NCBI RefSeq assembly: GCF_002209485.1
Contig: NZ_NJIX01000004.1
Coordinates: 310,001-374,000 of the forward strand
DNA length: 64,000 nt
Source: Achromobacter sp. HZ34
GTDB lineage: Bacteria > Pseudomonadota > Gammaproteobacteria > Burkholderiales > Burkholderiaceae_B
Direction of reading: 5' to 3'
Made by a program: the position numbers and the translations under genes. Below the pieces are notes generated by a model. The model searched no databases. It was not told the origin of the DNA and saw nothing but the letters and a program-made list of their open reading frames with translations. Shown here in pieces: positions 39,968 through 49,213 of this stretch; position 1 is the first letter of the stretch; each line of letters opens with the position of its first letter.

Positions 39968-40960
39968 CTATTCCTCCGGCGTCGATGTCCGGTAGATCAG
40001 CTGCCCGGGCAACAGCTTGTGCTCATTGTTGCCGCTGTCACGCAGCAGCAGTTCGATTGCAGCGGTGATCATGTCTTCCACCGGCTGGCGTATCGTCGTC
40101 ATGGCGTAAGCCGCGTTGGATGCCACGGGGTGGTCGTCGAAGCCGAATACGCGCACGTCTTCGGGCACCCGCCTTCCCAGGGCATGACGCAGGGCGTCGA
40201 TGGCGCCGGAGGCAATCTCATCGTCGGCGCAGAACAGGCCATCGATCTCCGGATGCCGCGCCAGCAGCATCTGCGTGGCCTCGTAGCCCCAGCCGTAGGT
40301 GAACTCCTTTTCCAGCGAAGGCACATCGTCCATGCCCAGCTCGGCCAGCCTGTCCATGAAACCGGTACGCCGGTCGCGATTGGTCGAAACGGTAGGCATG
40401 CCGCCGAGAAATCCCAGGCGCCGGCTGCCGGTGCGCATCAGCGCGTCCGCCGCCATCCGCCCGCCGCCGATATTGTCGGTGGACACGGAATGGCCCTTGG
40501 CGACCGCCGAATAGCGGTTGAACATGACCACCGGCACGCCCTGCCGCACGCACAGGTCGGCGCCCGACGAATTCAATGACGCGGTGGTAATGATGACGCC
40601 GCGCACGCGGTACTGCAGCACCAGCGGCATCAGGTCGTCCACGGTCTGCGGCGGCGTGGCGTTGAACAGCAACGCCTGCAGGCCCACCCGATGCAGTTCG
40701 CGCGTGATCAGTTCCAGTACCACCGGATACCAGGGGTTGGTGATGTTGGCCATCACGATGGCGATGATGTCGAACTTGCCGCTGCTCAGGCCACGCGCCA
40801 GGGGGTCGGGCTGGTAGTTGACCAGATCGATCACCTTGAGGATCTTCTCGCGCACCTCGTCGGAAATGGCGCCCTTGCCCGAGACGAAGCGCGACACGGC
40901 CGCCTGTGAGACTCCCGCGAATCTGGCGACGTCTTTCTGTGTGGGAGTTTTCTTTTTCAC
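39968..40960 (-). CDS. LacI-family transcription regulator
   Basis: A 330-residue LacI/GalR regulator. The HTH is TQKDVARFAGVSQAAVSRFVSGKGAISDEVREKI with hinge helix PDPLARGLSSGK. The sensor domain resembles periplasmic binding proteins (IIAIVMANITNPWYPVVLELI; RVFGFDDHPVASNAAYAMTTIRQPVEDM). It is the last gene of the aminotransferase/LIV transporter/DMFase-like operon and overlaps the DMFase-like gene by 4 bases. It probably represses that operon at its distant promoter near 49.2-49.3 kb. Confidence 0.92.
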   Translation of the reverse strand: MKKKTPTQKDVARFAGVSQAAVSRFVSGKGAISDEVREKILKVIDLVNYQPDPLARGLSSGKFDIIAIVMANITNPWYPVVLELITRELHRVGLQALLFNATPPQTVDDLMPLVLQYRVRGVIITTASLNSSGADLCVRQGVPVVMFNRYSAVAKGHSVSTDNIGGGRMAADALMRTGSRRLGFLGGMPTVSTNRDRRTGFMDRLAELGMDDVPSLEKEFTYGWGYEATQMLLARHPEIDGLFCADDEIASGAIDALRHALGRRVPEDVRVFGFDDHPVASNAAYAMTTIRQPVEDMITAAIELLLRDSGNNEHKLLPGQLIYRTSTPEE

Positions 40961-43212
40961 TCTGCTATGTTCGATGGGGCACGCCGTCCATGGGCGCGCG
41001 CGTCGCTGGCGGACAGGAAGCGGCGCAGGCAGTTTTCGACGATGCGCGATATGTCATTGTCGTAGCCACCCTTCCACAGGCTGCCCAGGAAAGTAATCGA
41101 GCCGGCGGCGAATATGCCGCCGCCGTTTTCAGCCAGACCGACGGCCATATGGCCTCGTACGCCATCGTATTTGCGTGGCAGCGAGGCTGCTATGGTCCAG
41201 GTCAGGATTTCTTCGGGCACGATTTTAAAGCCAGGGCCATGGCCGTCCGAAATGCCGACGATCTTCAGCCAGGATGGGGAGCCCAGTTCAGGCACTACCT
41301 GGTCCAGTTCGAAGCCCGCGGCGCCGCCGCCGGACAGCCCATGGTCGCCGAAGCGTTGCGCGGTTACGCCCTCGAACAGCCAGGCCACGTCGGCATCGTA
41401 CGATTCGGGCGTGCGCGTATAGCCGACCCCTTCGAAGCCGCCCTGCACCGCGAAGCCCACCCCGCCGGTGGCCTGAGGTGCGATGCCGTTACGTCGCCAC
41501 ATGCCGCCGTACTGGCCGTCGAACTGGTGGTAGTACTCCCCGGGCTCGGCCGCCCACGCGCGGATGCCGCCCTCGGCGCGGCGGATTTCCAGCATATGCG
41601 GCGCCGACGCCGGGCGCGCTACCTTCCAGTAGAAGCCGTTGGCGCCGAAGTACATCAGGTGACCGCCGTTTTCGCGGTAGGCGATGAGGGATTCGATCAT
41701 GCGCCGCGTGTGGTACTCCGGGTGCGATCCGGTCAGCACCACGTCATAAGGCGCAAGCGCGGCCAGCCCCTGGTCGTCCAGGTCCTCGTCGGTGATGACG
41801 TCATAGGCGATGCCCTTGTCACGCAGCCAGTTGGTCAGGTGGGAGTCGGCGGGAAAATGGCGCAGCCCGGACCCATTCGGATCAGGGAAGGTCAGGTAGC
41901 CCGGGCGCATGGTGAGGATGGGCCGCAGCCGCGAGGACAGGCAGATACCGGCCGTGTCGCGATAGCGGTTATAGGTGGACGCGCCGAACTGCGTGATGTT
42001 GTCGGGGTTGTTGGGGTACGCATCCCAGGCGGCGATGCGCTCGGCCAGCGCGCCGGCATAGTTGCCGCGCGCATGGTTGGCATAGGCCTGGTATGTCATC
42101 GTGGAGGCGAGGAACAGAACCCGCGCGCGCGGGCCGTCCGGGTCAGGCGTGACATAGAAAGGAATGGTGTCGGCGCCGTCCGCATTGCGCACTTCCAGGC
42201 CATACACGCCGGAAGGCAGTCCCGCCGGGACGCGCAGCCGCAGGGCTTCCTGCCAGCCGCAGTCGGCCAGTGCATCGGCGTGGAACCAGATGGCGGCGTA
42301 CTCGTCCGGCGCGTGTTTCCAATCCAGCTGCTTGCCGGTCCAGGCGGACGAGCGCACCGCGCGCACGGGCATGTTTTCCAGCACCAGCGTGGGCATGCCG
42401 GGTTGGGTGCCGGGGATGCGTTGCGCCTGCATGTCCGTGGCCAGATGCCACTGTCCCACCAGGGTGTCCACTTCGCCTGCGTCGCCCGCCTCGCGCGCCT
42501 CCAGCGTGGGGGCTTCCATCAAACCGTTGTAGCCCAGCGCGGGATGGCCGCGCCACAAGGCGCCCAGGCAAAGATGCGTGGGTGCAGCCAGCTCGGTGCC
42601 CGTATCCAGTTGCGCCGTGCGCGTCGGCAAGGCGGGCCCGGCACCGGGGACGCCCACGGGCACGTTGGCCACGATAAGGGACAGCCGTCCCGTCATCAGT
42701 TCCATGTCCAGCGTAACGGCCTGCCAGCGGTCCTGGATGGCGGCGATGCCGCTGCGCAAAACGCGTGGCGCGCCGTCGCGTTGCAGTTGCATCAGGACGA
42801 ACTCGCCATGATCGACGGCCACCGCCACGCCCGCGCTTGCGTTGGCGTCTTGCAGGCTGGCCAGCACCTGCAGCGGATCGCTGACCAGGGTGGGACGGGT
42901 GCGCAGGTGCAGCGTGAGATGATTGCCCTCGGCGCCGTCTTCCATCCCCGCTCCCAGCACGGCCCATGCACACGAGCCGGCATGCACTGCCTGCTCCAGT
43001 CCGGCATAGCTCGCCTGCAGTGGCAGGTCGATCGCCTCGATGCGCATGCCGGGCCCGGCGGGATTGGGGTCCGCGCAATGGATGCGCACGACGCGCGCCG
43101 TGAATGCCTGGTTGCCCGTGGAGCTGATGCGGAAGGACAGGTCCTTGCCGGGCGCGGCGGCCAGCGGGGTGACATATCCGATGATGGGAGCTTGCGAGAG
43201 CGGAGTCTTCAT
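40957..43212 (-). CDS. N,N-dimethylformamidase large (beta) subunit-like protein
   Basis: A 751-residue protein. The N-terminal half is beta-rich and lectin-like (AFTARVVRIHCADP; ATHLCLGALWRGHPALGYNGLMEAP). The C-terminal half (from about 320) matches the DMFase beta-subunit C-terminal domain: ARVLFLASTMTYQAYANHARG, DVITDEDLDDQG, DVVLTGSHPEYHTRRM (Glu499) and YFGANGFYWKVA. As I recall, DMFase holds mononuclear iron through two Tyr and one Glu; Tyr residues of TYQAYANH and Glu499 are candidates. No small subunit gene is adjacent. It lies 11 bases after livF, in a LIV transporter operon, which suggests intracellular hydrolysis of an imported amide. RBS AAGGACG precedes the ATG at 43212. Confidence 0.82.
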   Translation of the reverse strand: MKTPLSQAPIIGYVTPLAAAPGKDLSFRISSTGNQAFTARVVRIHCADPNPAGPGMRIEAIDLPLQASYAGLEQAVHAGSCAWAVLGAGMEDGAEGNHLTLHLRTRPTLVSDPLQVLASLQDANASAGVAVAVDHGEFVLMQLQRDGAPRVLRSGIAAIQDRWQAVTLDMELMTGRLSLIVANVPVGVPGAGPALPTRTAQLDTGTELAAPTHLCLGALWRGHPALGYNGLMEAPTLEAREAGDAGEVDTLVGQWHLATDMQAQRIPGTQPGMPTLVLENMPVRAVRSSAWTGKQLDWKHAPDEYAAIWFHADALADCGWQEALRLRVPAGLPSGVYGLEVRNADGADTIPFYVTPDPDGPRARVLFLASTMTYQAYANHARGNYAGALAERIAAWDAYPNNPDNITQFGASTYNRYRDTAGICLSSRLRPILTMRPGYLTFPDPNGSGLRHFPADSHLTNWLRDKGIAYDVITDEDLDDQGLAALAPYDVVLTGSHPEYHTRRMIESLIAYRENGGHLMYFGANGFYWKVARPASAPHMLEIRRAEGGIRAWAAEPGEYYHQFDGQYGGMWRRNGIAPQATGGVGFAVQGGFEGVGYTRTPESYDADVAWLFEGVTAQRFGDHGLSGGGAAGFELDQVVPELGSPSWLKIVGISDGHGPGFKIVPEEILTWTIAASLPRKYDGVRGHMAVGLAENGGGIFAAGSITFLGSLWKGGYDNDISRIVENCLRRFLSASDARAHGRRAPSNIAE

Positions 43213-43223
43213 CGTGGCGTCCT

Positions 43224-43925
43224 TCAATGCACGGCAAGATATTGTTCGAGGCGCGCGGGTTCGGCGCGGCCGGTGGCGCCGTCGAAAGTATCGGCAACCG
43301 CGCCGTTCTCCAGCACCACCACGCGGTCGGCCAGCTCCAGCGCCATGTTCAGGTTCTGCTCCACCAGCAGGATGGTCAGCCCGTCGCCCTTGAGCTGGTT
43401 CAGCACATTGGCGACCGCCTTGACCATGATGGGCGCCAGGCCCTGCGACGGCTCGTCCAGCAGCAGCAACCTGGGGCCCATGGCCAGCCCGCGCGCCATG
43501 ACCATCATCTGCTGCTGCCCGCCCGACAGTTCGCCCCCCTTCTTCTTCAACAGCTCGCGCAGCAGGGGGAAGAGATCCATCAGGCGGTCCAGCGTGTAAG
43601 GCGAACCTTCGCGGTAGCCCAGCAGGATGTTCTCGCGCACGGTCAGCAGCACGAAGGGATCGCGCGTTTCCGGCACCAGCGTCACGCCCAGGCGCGCGAT
43701 GGCCTGCGGGCTCATGCGGGTGATGTCCTGCCCAGCATACTGGATGCGGCCGCTGGCTGCACCGTTCAAACCCATGATGGAGCGCAGCGTGGTGCTTTTG
43801 CCGGCGCCGTTACGCCCCAGCAGCGCCACCACTTCGCTGTCGCCCACGTTGAAGGAAACGTTGTGGATGGCCTGGCTGGGGCCATAGTAGGTATTGATGT
43901 CCTGGACCTCTAGCAGCATCTTCAC
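43224..43925 (-). CDS. LIV-type ABC transporter ATPase, LivF class
   Basis: A 233-residue ATPase. Walker A GRNGAGKST, Q-loop region LGVTLVPETRDPFVLLTVRENI, signature LSGGQQQM, Walker B LLLLDEPSQGLAP and H-loop replaced by LVEQN, which is normal for LivF. It works with the LivG protein encoded upstream. The ATG overlaps the livG stop by 4 bases. Confidence 0.93.
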   Translation of the reverse strand: MKMLLEVQDINTYYGPSQAIHNVSFNVGDSEVVALLGRNGAGKSTTLRSIMGLNGAASGRIQYAGQDITRMSPQAIARLGVTLVPETRDPFVLLTVRENILLGYREGSPYTLDRLMDLFPLLRELLKKKGGELSGGQQQMMVMARGLAMGPRLLLLDEPSQGLAPIMVKAVANVLNQLKGDGLTILLVEQNLNMALELADRVVVLENGAVADTFDGATGRAEPARLEQYLAVH

Positions 43926-44674
43926 AGTCCGAAGTACGCGGCGTGCACCGCCTGGTTGTGGGAGATTTCCTCGGCGGTGCCCGCGGCGATCAGGGCACCG
44001 CGGCTCATCACGTGGATCCGGTCCGAGATTTCCATGACGACGTTCATCTTGTGTTCGATCATGATGATCGTGTAGTCGGGCTTGATGGCCGCGATGAAAT
44101 CCTTCACGCGCTCGGTTTCACGCTGCGACAGACCCGCGGTTGGCTCGTCCAGCAGCAGGATGGCGGGGCGCGTGGCCAGCGTGACGGCAATCTCCAGCAG
44201 GCGCTGATCGCCATAGGAGACGGCCCCGGCCGGCGTGTGTTCGTACTGCCCCAGGCCCAGCTGGTGCAGCAGTTCGCCCGCTTCGCGCTTGATGTCGCCG
44301 TAGCTGCCGACGCGGCGCCACCAACCCATGCGGCCGCCATGGCGGGCCCGGTATGCGGCCAGCCAGACGTTTTCCAGAAAGGTCAGTTCCAGGTACACAC
44401 TGGAGATCTGGTAGGAACGGCCCACGCCGCGCCTGGCAATCTGATGCGGTTTCAGGCGCGTGACCGGCACGCCATTGAGCAGGATTTCACCCGCGCTGAC
44501 GGGCAGGTCGCGCGTCAGCAGATTGAACAGCGTGGTCTTACCCGCGCCGTTGGGGCCGAGAATGCTGTGCAGCATGCCCGGTTCAAAGCCGATGTTCAGG
44601 TCTTCGATCACGACGTTGGCGCCGAATTTCTTAGTGACGGCGCGCGCTTCATAGGCGTAGGCGGCCGGGTTCAC
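43922..44674 (-). CDS. LIV-type ABC transporter ATPase, LivG class
   Basis: A 250-residue ATPase. Walker A GPNGAGKTT, switch IGRSYQISSVYLELTFLENV-like region (VGRSYQISSVYLELTFLENV), signature AVSYGDQRLLEIA, Walker B LLLDEPTAGLS and H-loop IEHKM. A GTG start at 44674 is chosen. It overlaps the permease stop (GTGA) and has AAAGGAG 6 bases upstream, while in-frame extensions further upstream are out of family. It is the partner of the LivF protein. Confidence 0.92.
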   Translation of the reverse strand: MNPAAYAYEARAVTKKFGANVVIEDLNIGFEPGMLHSILGPNGAGKTTLFNLLTRDLPVSAGEILLNGVPVTRLKPHQIARRGVGRSYQISSVYLELTFLENVWLAAYRARHGGRMGWWRRVGSYGDIKREAGELLHQLGLGQYEHTPAGAVSYGDQRLLEIAVTLATRPAILLLDEPTAGLSQRETERVKDFIAAIKPDYTIIMIEHKMNVVMEISDRIHVMSRGALIAAGTAEEISHNQAVHAAYFGL

Positions 44675-45639
44675 GATGCGCTCCTTTGAGCGCGCGCGCC
44701 TAACAGGCGGCGTGCGCGTTCGAACAGCTCCATGACGCCGCCCTTGAGGAACAGCACCACCAGGATGATGAAGACGCCGAACAGCAGGGGCCAGCGAGCC
44801 CATATCAGGCTGAAGAATCCCTGTAGCCAGATGAACACCGCCGCGCCTATCACCGGTCCGAACACCGACGACATGCCGCCGATGATGACCATGAACACCG
44901 CCGTGCCGGAATTGGTCCACGATATGGCGTCGATGGGCATGATGCGATAGAGCAAGGCGAACAGGGCGCCGGCCACCCCGGAGGCCGCACCGGCGACAAC
45001 GAACGCCAGCAGCTGGGCGCGATACACCGAATAGCCCAGCGACGCCGTGCGGCGCGGATTCTGGCGCGCGGCACTGAGGATCAGGCCCAGGGGGCTGTGC
45101 ATCAGCTGGTACAGGGCGGCGAAGGCGCCAACGAACAGCACGGCGGTGAGCACGTAGAAATGCAGATGCTGCGACAGATCCAGCGTGCCGATGCCGGGCA
45201 GGGCGAGGTCGGGCCGGCGGATGCCGCCCAGGCCGTCCTCGCCGCCGGTGACGTCACGCCAGCTGTACGCCAGGTAATAGATCATCTGGTTGAAGGCGAA
45301 CGTGAGCATCATGAAATAGATGCCGGTGCGCTTGATGCTCATCATGCCGACGAGCAGCGCGATCAAGGCACTGCCCGCGGCGGCCAGCAGCAAGCCCACG
45401 GATAGCGGCAGGCTGGTGTGGATGAAGACATAGCCGGCGACATAGCCGCCGACGCCGAAGAACGCGGCCTGGCCGAAGGAATACAGGCCCGCCACGCCGA
45501 CCAGCAGATAAGTGGCCAAGGCGAAGATGCCATAGATGGCGATCTCGGTGGCGATGTTGACCGGCATGCAGAACGGCGCGCCGACGGCGGCGACGGCCGC
45601 GACAGCGGATACCAGCCAGGTGGAGGTTATGCGTCGCAT
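44671..45639 (-). CDS. LIV-type ABC transporter permease, LivM class
   Basis: A 322-residue polytopic inner-membrane protein. IYGIFALATYLLVGVAGLYSFGQAAFFGVGGYVAGYV marks the LivM family near the N-terminus; RTASLGYSVYRAQLLAFVVAGAASGVAGAL and GGMSSVFGPVIGAAVFIWLQGF follow. The ATG at 45639 shares one base with the livH stop. It forms the membrane heterodimer with LivH. Confidence 0.92.
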   Translation of the reverse strand: MRRITSTWLVSAVAAVAAVGAPFCMPVNIATEIAIYGIFALATYLLVGVAGLYSFGQAAFFGVGGYVAGYVFIHTSLPLSVGLLLAAAGSALIALLVGMMSIKRTGIYFMMLTFAFNQMIYYLAYSWRDVTGGEDGLGGIRRPDLALPGIGTLDLSQHLHFYVLTAVLFVGAFAALYQLMHSPLGLILSAARQNPRRTASLGYSVYRAQLLAFVVAGAASGVAGALFALLYRIMPIDAISWTNSGTAVFMVIIGGMSSVFGPVIGAAVFIWLQGFFSLIWARWPLLFGVFIILVVLFLKGGVMELFERARRLLGARAQRSAS

Positions 45640-46499
45640 CAGCGTTCCCCAAACAGCCCTTGCGGCCGGATCATCAGTGTGGCGACCATGGCAACGTAGA
45701 TGAGCACCGTGCTGGCGGCCGGTGCGAACACCGCCGATACGCTCTGGATCAGGCCTACCAGGACGCCCGCGGCCAGGGCGCCGTACAGGGAACCCAGGCC
45801 ACCGATGACCAGGACCACGAAGGCGATGGACAGCATTTCCGCGCCCATGGTGGCATTGGCGCCCAGCAGCGGCAGCACCAGTCCGCCGGACAGGCCGGCC
45901 AGGCCGGCGCCCAGCGCGAAGCCGGTGGTCACCAGCCGCGCCACGTCGATGCCCAGGCACTGGGCCATCTCGCGCTTGTCGATGCCGGCGCGGATCTGCG
46001 AACCCAGGCGGGTGCGTTCGATCAGCAACCAGACCACGGCGATCGTCACGGCCGCCATGCAGCCGTTGAACACCAGGTACTTGGGCAGGTAGGTGAAGCC
46101 CAGGTCGAAGGCCCCCTGCAACCACTCCGGTGCCGCGGCGCTCAAGCCCGAGGTGCCCCAGATGATGATGATCAGCTGTTCCATGATCAGCGCGACGCCG
46201 AACAGGAACAGCAGTTGGTAAAGATAGGGGCCGCGGATCAGGCGGGCCACGCCCAGCCGCTCCACGACGGCGCCGACCAGGGCAGGCACCAGGAACGCGG
46301 CGAGCAGGGCCACCGCGAAAGGCAGCCCCAGTTGCAGCGCCGCGAAGCAGACGTACGCCCCCAGCGCATAGAAAGCGCCGTGGGCGAAGTTGGGCACGTT
46401 CAGCAGCCCTTTGATGATGGACAGGCCGAAGGCGGTGAGCGCGTAGATCATGCCTATCGCCAGCCCATTGAGCAGTTGTGCGGCTAATAAGGAAACCAT
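45639..46499 (-). CDS. LIV-type ABC transporter permease, LivH class
   Basis: A 286-residue polytopic permease. LLNGLAIGMIYALTAFGLSIIKGLLNVPNFAHGAFYALG at the N-terminus and VIGGLGSLYGALAAGVLVGLIQS near the end are standard LivH blocks, closing with IRPQGLFGER. The start at 46499 lies 2 bases after the binding-protein stop; an alternative start at 46520 would overlap it and add seven residues (MQAHGVS). Confidence 0.9.
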   Translation of the reverse strand: MVSLLAAQLLNGLAIGMIYALTAFGLSIIKGLLNVPNFAHGAFYALGAYVCFAALQLGLPFAVALLAAFLVPALVGAVVERLGVARLIRGPYLYQLLFLFGVALIMEQLIIIIWGTSGLSAAAPEWLQGAFDLGFTYLPKYLVFNGCMAAVTIAVVWLLIERTRLGSQIRAGIDKREMAQCLGIDVARLVTTGFALGAGLAGLSGGLVLPLLGANATMGAEMLSIAFVVLVIGGLGSLYGALAAGVLVGLIQSVSAVFAPAASTVLIYVAMVATLMIRPQGLFGER

Positions 46500-46501
46500 G
46501 C

Positions 46502-47722
46502 TCACACCGTGCGCTTGCACTCGTTCAGCTCGGGCGGCTGGGGCTTGTCGCCCTGGGCCACGATGGTTGCCAGGTCGAATTCATTTTTCATGGCATCCGG
46601 CGCCTTGCATTGCACGACGTAGTAGGGCCGCACGGTCTGGTGGGTGCGGGCGTCGATGGTGGTGGGCCCGAAGATGCTGTCGAACTGCATGCCCTCCAGC
46701 GCCTTCATCACCGCCGCCACCTCCACGCTCTTGGCCTTGTCCATGGCCATCAGCAGCGTGCGCGTGGCGTCATAGCCATAGGCGGCGGCGTAGGACGGCA
46801 CGTTCTTGTAGGCCTTCATATAGCGCTCGACGAAGGACTTGTTCACCGGCGTGTCGATGTCCTGGTAATAGTTCAGGCCCAGGATCATGCCGCTGCGCAT
46901 GGCGGGGGAAAGCTCGCGCAACTGCTCGACTTCCAGGGTCCACGGGCCGACGATCTGCACGTTCTTCACGCCGAAGCTGTTGAACTGGCGCACCGCGGTG
47001 ACCGCGTCCGCGCCGGCCGTCAGCAGGCAGATGATGTCCGGCCGGGTCGACAGCGCCTTGGTGAAGTACTGGGTGAACTGGCGTTCTCCCGACGGATGAT
47101 TGTCGTTGCCCACCAGTTGCAAGCCCAGCTCCTTGGCGGCAACCTGGGTGTAATGCAGCAGGGACTGGCCGAAGGCATAGTCGGCGGTGATGGTGTAGAT
47201 CTTCTTCTTGTCCGGCAGCGTCTTGCTGACGTACTCCAGCGTGGCGCGCAAGGCGGTGTAGGCATGCGCGGACCATTGGAAGGTATAGGGACTGCAGCGC
47301 GAGCCGGTGAAGTCTTCGGAGCCGCCCGCGGCGTATTGCAGTACCTGTTCCTGGCGCGCCACTTCCAGTTCGGCCAGGCCGACGGCGCTGGAGAAATTAC
47401 CGAGGAAATAGCGCAGCTTGTCCGAGCTGACTGCTTCGGTCAGCCGCCGCACGCCGACGGCGGGCTTGCCTTCGTCATCGCGCACCAGCAGATTGATCTT
47501 CTTGCCCAGTATCGATCCCTGGCGTTCTTCAAGGGCCAGTTGCGTGCCCTTGAGCACCAGGTCGCCGGCGTAGGCAAAGGTCCCGGTCTGTTGCGACAGC
47601 ACGCCCATGGTCAGCGTGTCGCCGGCGGTCTGCGCCCAGGACAGGCCCGTCAGGGACGAGCCCAGGGCGGCGGCACCCGCCTTCAGTACGGTGCGGCGAT
47701 CGATTTTTCTGGCAGAAGTCAT
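46502..47722 (-). CDS. LIV/urea-type ABC transporter periplasmic binding protein
   Basis: A 406-residue type I binding protein. A Tat-like signal (DRRTVLKAGAAALGSSL, cleaved after SWA) precedes LTMGVLSQQTGTFAYAGDLVLKGTQLALEER. The Tat signal implies folding before export, often seen with cofactor- or amide-binding members. It resembles UrtA/AmiC-type amide binding proteins more than LivK, which would suit the DMFase-like enzyme downstream. That link is inferred. Confidence 0.88.
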   Translation of the reverse strand: MTSARKIDRRTVLKAGAAALGSSLTGLSWAQTAGDTLTMGVLSQQTGTFAYAGDLVLKGTQLALEERQGSILGKKINLLVRDDEGKPAVGVRRLTEAVSSDKLRYFLGNFSSAVGLAELEVARQEQVLQYAAGGSEDFTGSRCSPYTFQWSAHAYTALRATLEYVSKTLPDKKKIYTITADYAFGQSLLHYTQVAAKELGLQLVGNDNHPSGERQFTQYFTKALSTRPDIICLLTAGADAVTAVRQFNSFGVKNVQIVGPWTLEVEQLRELSPAMRSGMILGLNYYQDIDTPVNKSFVERYMKAYKNVPSYAAAYGYDATRTLLMAMDKAKSVEVAAVMKALEGMQFDSIFGPTTIDARTHQTVRPYYVVQCKAPDAMKNEFDLATIVAQGDKPQPPELNECKRTV

Positions 47723-47818
47723 TGTGATTCCCCTTGATGTGCTGCGTAGATGTGTACTGCGTGGATGTACCGGGTTGCCGTCCCCCGCGGACGTATTGCG
47801 CGGGACCTGCGCACTTCG

Positions 47819-49213
47819 TTACGCCGTGAAGCCCGTTTCGGCCGTGAAGCCCGTTTCGGCCGTGAACCCCATTTCGGCGGCGAAGGAGACCAGGCCCTGC
47901 TCCAGCCGGGCCAGCAGATCCTCCATTTCGTCCTCCGTGATGACCAGCGGCGGCGCGATCAGCGTGGCGTTGTTCAAGGGCGCGATGCCGGCCGTGTAGA
48001 CAATGAGTCCGGCGCGCATGCAATGGGCGGTGAACAGGGCATTGGCGTTGCGCGCGGGATCGGGCGGCGTTTTCGTGGCCGGATCGGTGACGAATTCGAA
48101 ACCCCACAGCAGGCCGCGGCCGCGCACGTCGACCATCCACGGGAAGCGCGCCGCCAGGCGGTGCAGTCCCGCTTCCAGCTGGCTGGCGCGCGCCGTGACG
48201 TTGGCCAGTACCTGGTGTTCGCGCATGTAGTCGACCACGGCCAGGCAGGTGGCGGCGCTGAGCGGATTGGCGCTGAAGGTGTGGCCGAAGGGCACGGTCT
48301 TGCCGTTTTCGCCGAAGGCCTGGATGATGCGCTGGTGGAACAGCACGGCGCCCATCGGGGTGTAACCGGAGGTCATGCCTTTGCCGGTGGCGATCATGTC
48401 CGGGGCGATGCCGTCCTGCTCGCAGGCGAACCAGGTGCCGGTGCGGCCCATGCCGGTAATCACTTCGTCGGCGATCAGCAGGACGTCGTGGCGGTCGCAG
48501 ATTTCGCGCAGCGTACGCAAATAGCCCACCGGCGGCGCCAGGGCACCGCCCGCCGCGCCCACCACCGGCTCGACGATGATGGCCGCCACCTTGTCCGCGC
48601 CATATTCGCGCAGGATGCGGTCCCACACCATGGCGCCGTGGCCCTCGGCGTCCTGGCCCGACAGCGGGAAGCGATAGGGATAGGGCGGCGGTGCCACCGC
48701 GAAGGTATGCAGCAGATTGCCGTAATCGGCGCGGCGGGCGTCATGGCCGGACATGGACAAGGCGCCCATGGTCATGCCGTGGTAGCTGATGGCGCGGCCC
48801 AGTACGTGGGTCTTGCCGGGCTGGCCACGGTCGCGCCAGTATTGCTGCGCCGTGCGTAGCGCCAGTTCGGTGGCTTCGGAGCCGCTGTTGACGAAAAACG
48901 CGTGGGTCAACGCCGGCGGCGCCAGATCCACCAGCGTCTTGGCCAGCGTTTCGGCGGCGGTGCTGGTGAAGTGCGCCCTGTAGGTGAAGCAGACCTGTTC
49001 GGCCTGCGCGTGCATGGCATCCAGCACTTCACGCACCCCGTGGCCGATCGATACCGTCATGGCCCCGCCCGATCCGTCCAGATAATCGCGGCCGTCCTTG
49101 TCGTAGATGTAGACCCCCTTCGCATGATCGACCACCGGCAGCTTGGCACCCAGCGGCTGTTTCAACAGCACGTCGACGTTTTCGGTAGTGAATACGTATT
49201 CAGTATTAGGCAT
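47819..49213 (-). CDS. Class III PLP-dependent aminotransferase
   Basis: A 464-residue aminotransferase heading the LIV transporter/DMFase-like operon. GVYIYDKDGRDYLDGSGGAMTVSIGHG, HAFFVNSGSEATELALRTAQQYW, LLIADEVITGMGRTGTWFACEQ and the PLP lysine in IATGKGMTSGYTPMGAV are conserved. It transfers an amino group from an omega-amino compound to a keto acid. The start MPNTEYVF at 49213 fits; the longer frame does not. The C-terminus carries three GFTAET-type repeats, encoded by an 18-bp tandem repeat and absent from usual family ends. Confidence 0.9.
   Translation of the reverse strand: MPNTEYVFTTENVDVLLKQPLGAKLPVVDHAKGVYIYDKDGRDYLDGSGGAMTVSIGHGVREVLDAMHAQAEQVCFTYRAHFTSTAAETLAKTLVDLAPPALTHAFFVNSGSEATELALRTAQQYWRDRGQPGKTHVLGRAISYHGMTMGALSMSGHDARRADYGNLLHTFAVAPPPYPYRFPLSGQDAEGHGAMVWDRILREYGADKVAAIIVEPVVGAAGGALAPPVGYLRTLREICDRHDVLLIADEVITGMGRTGTWFACEQDGIAPDMIATGKGMTSGYTPMGAVLFHQRIIQAFGENGKTVPFGHTFSANPLSAATCLAVVDYMREHQVLANVTARASQLEAGLHRLAARFPWMVDVRGRGLLWGFEFVTDPATKTPPDPARNANALFTAHCMRAGLIVYTAGIAPLNNATLIAPPLVITEDEMEDLLARLEQGLVSFAAEMGFTAETGFTAETGFTA
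47823..47876 (-). repeat. 18-bp tandem repeat at the end of the aminotransferase gene
   Basis: Three contiguous 18-bp units (47823-47840 and 47841-47858 identical, 47859-47876 with two changes) read GCCGTGAAGCCCGTTTCG on the plus strand. They encode the repeated hexapeptide TGFTAE at the extreme C-terminus. The period keeps frame, so copy number can vary without loss of the enzyme. Confidence 0.9.

Noticed and set aside
40906-43599. An 897-codon plus-strand open frame antisense to the DMFase-like gene
   Set aside because: It mirrors the codon structure of a well-supported minus-strand gene in high-GC DNA, has His/Arg/Gln/Gly-skewed composition and no family motif.
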